Shown here: one piece after another, positions 58,182-64,000 of the stretch
Position numbering within the stretch: the stretch's first letter is position 1
Layout of the letters: each line of letters opens with the position of its first letter
Translations under genes and position numbers: made by a program
From: Candidatus Eiseniibacteriota bacterium
GTDB taxonomy: Bacteria; Eisenbacteria; RBG-16-71-46; CAIMUX01; WJJG01
DNA: 64,000 nucleotides
Direction of reading: 5' to 3'
Assembly: GCA_023129715.1 (NCBI GenBank)
Contig: JAGMBO010000029.1
Coordinates: 1-64,000, forward strand
Notes under the pieces: model-generated
Told to the model about the DNA's origin: nothing
Database searches by the model: none
The model's input: the letters and a program-made list of their open reading frames with translations, nothing else

Positions 58182-59386
58182 TCATGAGGTGTCGTTCTCC
58201 TCTGGGAGGGGGATGCCGGCGCCAAGACGGTAGGGATCTGGTGCGAACCTCTCGACGACGACCATGCGCCCCTCCCGACAGGCCGGACATCGCAGGCTGT
58301 GGTTCTCGGCCGCAACCGCACCGTTGTCTGCGCCGCGTTCGCCGTCGGCGGAGTCTTGTCTCTGCACGGATCCCTTGGCCAAGAGAAGGCGACATCGTGG
58401 CAGCTTCTGGCGGCGGACACGATTGGCCAGCCAGCCATAGTGGCGGATATGCACGAACCTGCTGGGCATCAGGTGCATGAGGAATCGGCGCAGGAACGCC
58501 GGGCCTCAAGGGTCATGGTCTTCTGGCGACCGCGATCGGCGTAGTCCTTCCAGCGGAAGCTCACCCGCCCGTCCTGAAGGGCGAGGAGCCGTGCGTTGGA
58601 GATGGCCACCCGATGCGTATAGCGGGCCAGATACTTCAGGACCTGCCGAGGACCTCCGAAGGGTGGCTTGGCATAGACCACCCACTCCTTCTGTGCCAGT
58701 TGGTGCAGCAACCGCTGCCAGGCGATCGGATCGGCGAGCCTGGGCTCGCGGCGGAGCGAGTGATTCTGGGCGGCCTGTCGCAAGTATGCGAGCATCTTTC
58801 CGCGAACCAGACGACTGAGGACCTTCACGGGTAGGAAGAAGCCGGGCCGACAGGGGATCCACTGCGTCCCGTCGGCCGAGAGTCCCCCACCAGGTACCAC
58901 GCAATGGATGTGGGGGTGGTGATCGAGCCTCTGTCCCCAGGTGTGCAGGACCGCCAGGAACCCGATCTGCGCCCCGAGATGTTTCGGATCCCTGGCCACC
59001 TGGAGCAGTGTTCTTGAGACCGCCCGGAAGAACAGACCATAGACCACGCGCCGATTGTGGCGCGCCAGGGAGCTGAACTCATGGGGCAGGGTGAAGATGA
59101 CATGGAAGTAGCCCACCTCGAGCAGATCGGCAGCACGCGCCGCGAGCCAGCTACGTCGGGCCATGGCCTGACACTTCGGGCAATGTCGGTTGCGGCAGGA
59201 GTTGTAGGCGATCTGCTCGTGAGCACAGCGATCACAGACGCGCTTGTGACCACCCAGAGCCGCGGTGCGACAGCAAGCCAGATCACGGAGCACGCGGCGT
59301 TCTTCTCCCGAGAGTCGATCGAGAGTACGACCGCCGTCGGCGTAGTCTCGAATGACATCAGCGACCTCGGGCCGCTGCGGACTCAC
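58182..59386 (-). pseudogene. IS91-family transposase, frameshifted near its 3' end
   Basis: The first 300 residues (59386 to about 58505) contain the N-terminal zinc finger (CDRC, CRNRHCPKCQ) and the HUH motif HPHIH. Also present are YLARYTHRVAISN with the candidate catalytic Tyr, and the KDYADRGRQKTMTL block. After TLEA the frame shifts: the expected FLRRFLMHLMPSRFVHIRHYG continues in another frame (stop 58182) with a terminal CPACREGRM zinc knuckle. One missing base near 58505 would explain it. ATG 59386 overlaps the recombinase stop. Confidence 0.85.
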
Positions 59387-60246
59387 GAGGTAGGAGAGTC
59401 AGCGCAGGCCTGTCGCAGCAAATCGGTGGCTTTCCCTGATCTGCCGCGCGGAGGACCGGTGGCCACGTGCAAGTAAATCGATGTCGTGTTCAAACTGCCA
59501 TGACCCAAGATGTGTTGGATGGTGCGCAGGTCGGTGCCGGCCTCCAGAAGGTGGGTCGCATAGCAGTGGCGCATGGTATGTGTGGTTACTGGCTTCCTCA
59601 GAGTCGCCCGTTTTCGAGCCGCGCTGCAAGCCTTCTGGATCGCCGACGCGCCGATCGGTTTGTGAGCGAAGAGCCCGGGGAAAAGCCATGGCCTGGGTTG
59701 GCGAACTCGCCAATAGGTGCGCAGGATCTCCAACAGTGTAGGCGAAAGGGGGACGTAGCGATCCTTGCGCCCCTTGCCCTGGCGAATGCGCAGCACCTCA
59801 CGCTGGGAGTCGATGTCGGTGATCTGTAGGGCCACGGCTTCGGAGATACGTAAACCGGCAGCGTACATGGTCATCATGACCGTACGATGTTTGTGATTGC
59901 CGATGGCACGAAAGAAGCGACCCAACTCCTGGAGGCTGAGCACGACGGGGAGCTTCTTCTCTCGCTTGGCAAAGGGAATGTGCGCAATCATCTCCTCGCG
60001 TTGCAGCGTGATGTGATAGAGGAAGCGCAGGGCGCAGACGGCCTGGTTGAACACCGGCCAGGAAGCCTTCTTGCGCTCGACCAGAAAGACCTGATAGTCG
60101 CGGACGTGTTTGGCTCCCAGAAGATCCGGGGAGGTGCCGAAGTACTTGGCGAAGCGGGCGACGGCAGTAATGTAGATCTTGATGGTGCGCGGAGAGTAGT
60201 TGCGAACAAGAAGGTCATGACGCATCCTCTGTCGTAACGAGGTCAT
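59383..60246 (-). CDS. Tyrosine recombinase (XerC/D-like integrase) of the IS91-type element
   Basis: 287 aa. A complete catalytic set is visible: Arg133 in GLRISEA, Lys161 in GKGRKDRYV, His223 and Arg226 in HTMRH, His249 in LGHGS and Tyr258 in SIYLHV. The N-terminal SAM-like core-binding domain includes YSPRTIKIYITAVARFAKYF. It overlaps the transposase start by 4 bp (ATGA). It probably resolves or assists transposition of the element; this role is inferred from pairing. The gene appears intact although its partner is broken. Confidence 0.9.
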   Translation of the reverse strand: MTSLRQRMRHDLLVRNYSPRTIKIYITAVARFAKYFGTSPDLLGAKHVRDYQVFLVERKKASWPVFNQAVCALRFLYHITLQREEMIAHIPFAKREKKLPVVLSLQELGRFFRAIGNHKHRTVMMTMYAAGLRISEAVALQITDIDSQREVLRIRQGKGRKDRYVPLSPTLLEILRTYWRVRQPRPWLFPGLFAHKPIGASAIQKACSAARKRATLRKPVTTHTMRHCYATHLLEAGTDLRTIQHILGHGSLNTTSIYLHVATGPPRGRSGKATDLLRQACADSPTS

Positions 60247-60307
60247 GGTTCGACTCCTTTCGTGAGGTTGGGAATGATGGTTTGTGCAAGATCAGTCTAA
60301 TCCCACC

Positions 60308-60332
60308 TCACGGGGGGGTCGTCCCCCCGTGA
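60308..60332. other. Strong G/C hairpin at the outer end of the IS91-type element
   Basis: TCACGGGGGG and CCCCCCGTGA form a 10-bp stem around gtcgt, 62 bp upstream of the recombinase start. It is a candidate terminal hairpin of the element or a terminator. The rest of 60333-60626 holds no recognisable gene. Confidence 0.5.
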
Positions 60333-60626
60333 TCCTCGAATCCTCATCCTTGGTTGATCCCGAAATGAATGGCTAGAGAAATGGCAGGCGCTCTAATTGA
60401 CTACCGCGAAGCGGTTTAGTTCAACTATTGAGTAACCAACTATCCACATTCCCCCAGGCTCGCGGGCCAAGCTCTGCGCTGTTCGATCGCATTGCTGCAA
60501 CACAGTGAATGAATTCCTGGTGGCACGTGACCTGCTAGAGGTTACTGAGGATGAGGCGCCAAGGCAAGGCATGGCAGGGACGGGACGAGTTCCCCATGTG
60601 CCGGATATCCCGGGTAATACCTTGCT

Positions 60627-60995
60627 ATGCGAACGTTCCGATATCTGCCCCAAAGGCGGAAGGCGCGGGTATCCGCCTGCGAGGAGCATCCGCAATCGGT
60701 CGTCAATACTCGGATTCGGCACGATACGTTGCGGGTCTTTCTCAGGAACTTGGAAGAGGGCCAGACAGCAGCCTGGCAGATCCGCCAGGCTGCCGATGCG
60801 GTGAACCTCTACTGCGGCCAGTACCGACCGCCGGCGAAAGCGCCGGACCCAACAGAGCCGTCCGGCACGGCCGCCCCTGATGACGCCGGGGCGGTCTTGT
60901 TGCCGATGGAGGATCTGCTGCGGCTGCGACACTACTCGCCGCGCACGCAGCGCAGCTACGGGGAATGGACGAGGCGCTATTTCCGGTACCTGTGA
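60627..60995 (+). pseudogene. Truncated integron-integrase-like N-terminal fragment
   Basis: The frame contains DTLRVFLRNLEEGQTAAWQI and RQAADAVNLYCGQYRP, then LLPMEDLLRLRHYSPRTQRS and YGEWTRRYFRYL before a stop. This matches the N-terminal core-binding part of IntI-type integrases (W.IRQA..A..LY, ...RLRHYS.RT...Y..W..R). No catalytic R-H-R-Y domain follows, so only a remnant survives. Its 3' edge abuts the cytochrome remnant, suggesting a recombination junction near 60996. Confidence 0.55.
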
Positions 60996-60997
60996 CC

Positions 60998-61100
60998 ATG
61001 GAGCAGCTCAGGCCGTCCGCGGCGTGCGCGCTGAACAACCAGTCTTGGGCCTGGCCGGGCGAGAGCCTTTGGTGGCAGTCGGTGCACTCATCGCCGGGCG
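60998..61100 (-). pseudogene. Remnant of a multihaem cytochrome c gene
   Basis: In one minus-strand frame the sequence reads PGDECTDCHQRLSPGQAQDW then LFSAHAADGLSC. It contains a haem-binding CxxCH at 61072-61086 and the Q-W...S-H-A.. spacing seen in hydroxylamine-oxidoreductase-like multihaem proteins. There is no proper start, and the frame is lost at the integrase remnant. The match is short, so it could be chance. Confidence 0.35.
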
Positions 61101-61156
61101 CGGCATCCCCATGATCTGGGTGATCCGGGCATGGGCCCCCGGGGGCGCTCTCCGAA

Positions 61157-61720
61157 TCAGGGCATCCGCGGCAGGTCGCGCCACCAACAGGTCGATTCGG
61201 CCGCTTCCAGCGCGGCGAAGAGCTTCCGGCCCACCTCGGTCTGGAGGGCCTCCCGGGCACTGGTGAGCCACTCCTCGCAGGCAGCGCACCCGGCCGCCAG
61301 GTACTCCCGCGCCTGGAAAGCGCACTCGAGACGATCGGCGTCGCGGGCGAGCTGTGCCTCACGCGTCTCCCCCGCCTGGAATTCCAGATGCAGGGCGGTC
61401 AGCTCCTCGCCCTCCGGCAAGCTGCCGGCCTGATCGCGGAATGCGCGCGTCTCAGCCGTCCCATAGTCGAGATAAGCTTGGCCCAGCTTGTGGAGATCGT
61501 TGATCCGGGCCTCGTGTAGATCGTTCATCAGACACATCAGGGTCACCCGGGAAACGTCGACCCGCCCATCGCGCCGGGCGAGCAGGTAACCGATCCAGGC
61601 GCAGCGGAAGCTGTGCTCGGCCACCGATTCCGGCTGACGGATGCCCGCCATCCACCAGCCGGAGCGGGCAACCTGCTTGAGATGGCCGACCTCGAAGAGA
61701 AAGCGGACGAGATCCTGCAT
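61157..61720 (-). CDS. HD-domain hydrolase, YfbR/HDDC2-like
   Basis: 187 aa from ATG 61720 (GGGGGA 5 nt upstream). The family motif ESVAEHSFRCAWIGYLLARR gives the first His. The HD position reads MNDLHEARINDLHK, with Asn where most members have His. YfbR-like enzymes dephosphorylate deoxynucleoside monophosphates using a divalent metal. The Asn may be tolerated in this subgroup, but activity is uncertain. Cytoplasmic. Divergent from the lipoprotein gene, 98 bp apart. Confidence 0.85.
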   Translation of the reverse strand: MQDLVRFLFEVGHLKQVARSGWWMAGIRQPESVAEHSFRCAWIGYLLARRDGRVDVSRVTLMCLMNDLHEARINDLHKLGQAYLDYGTAETRAFRDQAGSLPEGEELTALHLEFQAGETREAQLARDADRLECAFQAREYLAAGCAACEEWLTSAREALQTEVGRKLFAALEAAESTCWWRDLPRMP

Positions 61721-61818
61721 AACCGTCCCCCGGCTTGAGATCCTCCGGCAATCGTTCGATCTATTGAGCAGGCGGCATCGGAACCCCCAGCGCTCTACGA
61801 GATGGAGGATGCGCCGGA

Positions 61819-62508
61819 ATGACCCGCTCTGCAAGGACCGGCGCACGCGCCAGGCGTGCGGGATCGTGCCGCAAAGGGTATCAGACCCGCGACATTGCCA
61901 CGCCTTGGCCGGCGACCCTGCGGCGGGCAGCGGCGCTCGTGGCGCTGACGGCGCTGACCGCGCTGGCAACTCTGGGCCTCTTCTCGGGCTGCAGTCGCCA
62001 ACCGGAGGTCGAGGGGTACAGCAAGACCCCGATGGCGCGCCAGACGGTCGCGCTCTTCCTCAAGCACCTGCAGGCGGGCGACTGCGCCTCGGCGGCGCGC
62101 TACTATGCCGGTCCCCTCGACCCCCTACTGACCGCCTTCCCCGACGTGCCCGACGACGACGTCCCGGCCTTGCTCGAGCGGTTCATGAGCAAGACGGGCG
62201 GGTTCTGCCGGGAGTACCGGATCGTGGCGGCGAGCATGCGCACCCCGATCTGCTATCCCGTTGAGGTCGAGTTCTGCACCGGCGAAGGCGAGCCCCCCAT
62301 CGAATGTGAGTTCCTGGTCTACTTCGACGGCCGCATCTATCAGCTTCTCGGCCTGCCGCCCACGATCGAGGAACTGGACACGGGCGACGATCCGGGCGGG
62401 GGAATGCTCGGCTGCGCAATCCACGCTCACGCAGCCAACCGGGAAGAAATGCGAGTCGACAGTCGGGTCTCCGGACGTCCGACCGTCCGGACTAGAGCTT
62501 CTCCTTGA
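61819..62508 (+). CDS. Small putative lipoprotein
   Basis: 229 aa. A long basic n-region (about 35 residues) precedes the hydrophobic core LVALTALTALATLGLFSGC, with lipobox LFSGC at Cys58. The mature part has a helical, then beta-rich character (TVALFLKHLQAGDCASAARY, CEFLVYFDGRIYQLLGLPP) resembling NTF2-like folds in style, but no family is recognised. A later start inside the n-region is possible. GGAGG is 10 nt upstream of the ATG. The 3' end overlaps the convergent sdhB by 17 bp. Confidence 0.6.
   Translation: MTRSARTGARARRAGSCRKGYQTRDIATPWPATLRRAAALVALTALTALATLGLFSGCSRQPEVEGYSKTPMARQTVALFLKHLQAGDCASAARYYAGPLDPLLTAFPDVPDDDVPALLERFMSKTGGFCREYRIVAASMRTPICYPVEVEFCTGEGEPPIECEFLVYFDGRIYQLLGLPPTIEELDTGDDPGGGMLGCAIHAHAANREEMRVDSRVSGRPTVRTRASP
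62470..62491. terminator. Hairpin at the convergent lipoprotein/sdhB ends
   Basis: TCCGGACG and CGTCCGGA form a perfect 8-bp stem with a 6-nt loop, directly downstream of the sdhB stop and inside the end of the lipoprotein gene. No T-run, so its termination strength is uncertain. Confidence 0.35.
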
Positions 62509-63193
62509 CCAATCTCTTGCGCAGCTTGACGATCGCGTCGGTCGGATTCAAGGACTTGGGACAAGCCTCGACGCAGTTGAATATCGTGTGACAGCGCCAG
62601 ACACCGATCTTGCTGTCCAGGATTCCCACCCGCTCGTCGAGTCCCTCGTCGCGGGTATCGCCGACGTAGCGGAAAGCCTTGAGCAGGGCGGCCGGCCCCA
62701 GAAAGCTGTCATTGTCCCAGAATGCGGGACAGGCCGATGTACAAGCGCCACAGAGAATGCACTCCCACATGCCGTCGATGACGCGGCGATCTTCGGGCGA
62801 TTGCAGGCGCTCCTTGTCGGTCGGAGGAGAGGTGTGATTGATCAGCCAGGGCTTGACCAAACGCAGTTTCTCGAAGAACTCCTCCTGCTCGACCATCAGG
62901 TCCCGCAGGACGGGGAATTGCTTGAGCGGCTCGATCGTGATCACACCCTTCAGACTGGCCACCAGCTTCTCGCAGGCAAGTTCGTTCTTGCCGTTGATCA
63001 TCACCGCGCAGGAGCCACAGATACCATGCCGGCAAGAGCGCCGGAAGGCGAGCGTGCCGTCGTGGTGCCACTTGATCGCGTTGAGCGCATCGAGGACCGT
63101 CCAAGTCTGGTCGACCTCGATGGTGAACGTGTCGTAGTGAGGCTCCTTGGCTTCCTCGGGATTGAATCGGTAGATCCGAAACGTCCGCTCCAT
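62492..63193 (-). CDS. sdhB: Succinate dehydrogenase/fumarate reductase iron-sulfur subunit
   Basis: 233 aa. ATG 63193 has GGGAG 6 nt upstream; an ATG two codons earlier would abut that site. The [2Fe-2S] ligands are Cys54, Cys59, Cys62 and Cys74 (CRHGICGSC...LAC). Cys145, Cys148, Cys151 and Cys155, together with Cys201, Cys207 and Cys211, bind the [4Fe-4S] and [3Fe-4S] centres. It passes electrons from the flavoprotein to the membrane quinone site. Directly downstream of sdhA (15 bp). The membrane anchor gene is not in view and may precede sdhA. Confidence 0.97.
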   Translation of the reverse strand: MERTFRIYRFNPEEAKEPHYDTFTIEVDQTWTVLDALNAIKWHHDGTLAFRRSCRHGICGSCAVMINGKNELACEKLVASLKGVITIEPLKQFPVLRDLMVEQEEFFEKLRLVKPWLINHTSPPTDKERLQSPEDRRVIDGMWECILCGACTSACPAFWDNDSFLGPAALLKAFRYVGDTRDEGLDERVGILDSKIGVWRCHTIFNCVEACPKSLNPTDAIVKLRKRLVKEKL

Positions 63194-63208
63194 CGCCATC
63201 TCCCTCGT

Positions 63209-64000
63209 CTAGTATTTCCGCTCCTCGGGCTGGAAGCGTGTAATCACGACCGGCTTGTAGTCGAGGCGGATCTGGTCCCCCTCGAGCCAGGACATCGTGT
63301 GCTTGTGCCACTCCTTGTCGTTGCGCCCCGGGTGATCCGTGCGCCAGTGGGCCCCTCGGCACTCGGTGCGCTGCAACGCGCAGTGAGCGATGACATAGGC
63401 GTAGTCGAGCATGTTGCCCAACTCGATCGCCTCGGTCAGCTCGCTGTTCGCGTAGGTTCCGCCATCCTCGATGGTCACGTTGCGGTACTGCTGGCGCAGC
63501 TCCTGGCAGATCTGCACCTGGCGCGCCAGGCCCTCGGCGCTGCGGAAGACCCCGGCGTTCTCCCCCATCGACAGCTGTAACCGCTCGCGCAGCTCGACCG
63601 GACGAACTCCGTTCGAACCGGCCGTCGAGAGCAGATGCTCGACTTGCTCGCGGGCAGCGTCGGCGGCATCCCCGGGCAGATCCTCGTGCCCCGCATGCGC
63701 CCGCACGTAGTCGAGCATCTTGATTCCGCCGCGGCGGCCGAAAACGGCGCACTCGAGCGTCGAGTTGGTGCCTAAGCGGTTGGCCCCATGAACCGACACA
63801 CACGCGCACTCACCCGAGGCATAGAGCCCCGGAACGGCATCCTTGCCTGCGTCCCGCAAGACCTGCGTGTCGAGGTTCGTCGGCATTCCACCCATCGAGT
63901 AGTGCGCGGTCGGCTGGATCGGAATCGGGTCGGTGATCATGTCGCGATTCATGAACTTCAGCGCCAGCTCGCGCACCTGCGGGAGCCGGGTCATGATCTT
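63209..64000 (-). CDS. sdhA: Succinate dehydrogenase/fumarate reductase flavoprotein subunit (partial, runs off the window)
   Basis: The C-terminal 263 residues are present; the frame continues past the window edge. Visible are IPIQPTAHYSMGGMPTNLDT (capping-domain and active-site His region) and GLYASGECACVSVHGANRLGTNS, the FAD-binding C-terminal loop. The helical tail has ENAGVFRSAEGLARQV, ELGNMLDYAYVIAHCALQRTECRGAHWRTDHPGR (shown in part) and an end in RFQPEERKY. It oxidises succinate or reduces fumarate. Operon with sdhB. Confidence 0.97.
   Translation of the reverse strand, partial: KIMTRLPQVRELALKFMNRDMITDPIPIQPTAHYSMGGMPTNLDTQVLRDAGKDAVPGLYASGECACVSVHGANRLGTNSTLECAVFGRRGGIKMLDYVRAHAGHEDLPGDAADAAREQVEHLLSTAGSNGVRPVELRERLQLSMGENAGVFRSAEGLARQVQICQELRQQYRNVTIEDGGTYANSELTEAIELGNMLDYAYVIAHCALQRTECRGAHWRTDHPGRNDKEWHKHTMSWLEGDQIRLDYKPVVITRFQPEERKY

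Larger units (their letters stand above)
58108..60340 (-). mobile_element. IS91-family element with companion tyrosine recombinase (boundaries approximate)
   Basis: Contains a tyrosine recombinase and an IS91-type HUH transposase as overlapping genes, an arrangement known in part of the IS91 family. Related motifs gtcgtc(at)ccccgtg(g)atcct occur in the same orientation just outside both ends (58108 and 60318), the second in the loop and arm of a strong hairpin. These may be the ori- and ter-type ends used in rolling-circle transposition. The transposase is frameshifted, so the copy is probably inactive. Confidence 0.6.

Overview
The window is GC-rich chromosomal DNA of a Gram-negative-type bacterium. 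It has lipoprotein signal peptides, a PorV/PorQ-like barrel and a SdhA/SdhB pair. Five secreted proteins end in the FlgD-like/T9SS-like C-terminal domain (pattern PNPF...GR.VR.L...WDG.D..G..V.SGVYF.RL). There is also an MXAN_6640-type metalloprotease, a tricorn homologue, gingipain-like C25 and a GN-type sortase with its VIT/vWA target. Together these fit an uncultured FCB-related lineage such as Eisenbacteria or Krumholzibacteriota. This is a judgement from protein style; no marker gene lies in the window.

Layout. 0.1-8.3 kb: an AlkZ-like winged-helix protein, an SRPBCC protein, a secreted M14 carboxypeptidase, a lipoprotein + barrel operon and a DUF362 protein. 8.6-12.3 kb: M32 carboxypeptidase and a secreted MXAN_6640 protease behind a clear sigma70-type promoter. 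12.6-16.1 kb: a four-gene membrane operon of unknown function (first gene DUF6754-like) closed by a bidirectional terminator. 16.2-24.3 kb (minus strand): two large secreted proteins (one with a phage tail-collar domain), a divergent YchF-like ATPase, a GT87 glycosyltransferase and a DUF2270 protein. 24.8-27.3 kb: one reading frame joining a cysteine desulfurase/selenocysteine lyase-like enzyme to selenophosphate synthetase. 27.4-31.1 kb: M1 and M28 peptidases, translationally coupled. 31.1-34.5 kb: sortase and sortase target. 35-39 kb: two secreted proteins. 39.2-55.4 kb: HD protein, ThiC, tricorn protease, C25-like protease, FIST protein, MATE pump, SppA and AmrS.

55.4-61.1 kb is an accessory island. 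It holds MazEF with a palindromic operator, a NUDIX enzyme, an XRE regulator, two small genes each interrupted by an in-frame TGA, an IS91-type element with a companion tyrosine recombinase, and remnants of an integron-type integrase and a multihaem cytochrome. 61.2-64.0 kb returns to housekeeping genes: HD protein, lipoprotein, sdhB and partial sdhA.

Two themes run through the window. First, a large investment in secreted or periplasmic proteolysis (M14, M32, MXAN_6640, M1, M28, tricorn, C25, SppA). Second, many short tandem repeats (9-32 bp units), both in gene gaps and inside coding sequence, where they lengthen linkers, a signal peptide and a sortase N-terminus. The most distinctive items are the lyase-SelD fusion, the repeat-expanded sortase/target pair, the uncharacterised membrane operon and the two in-frame TGA codons.
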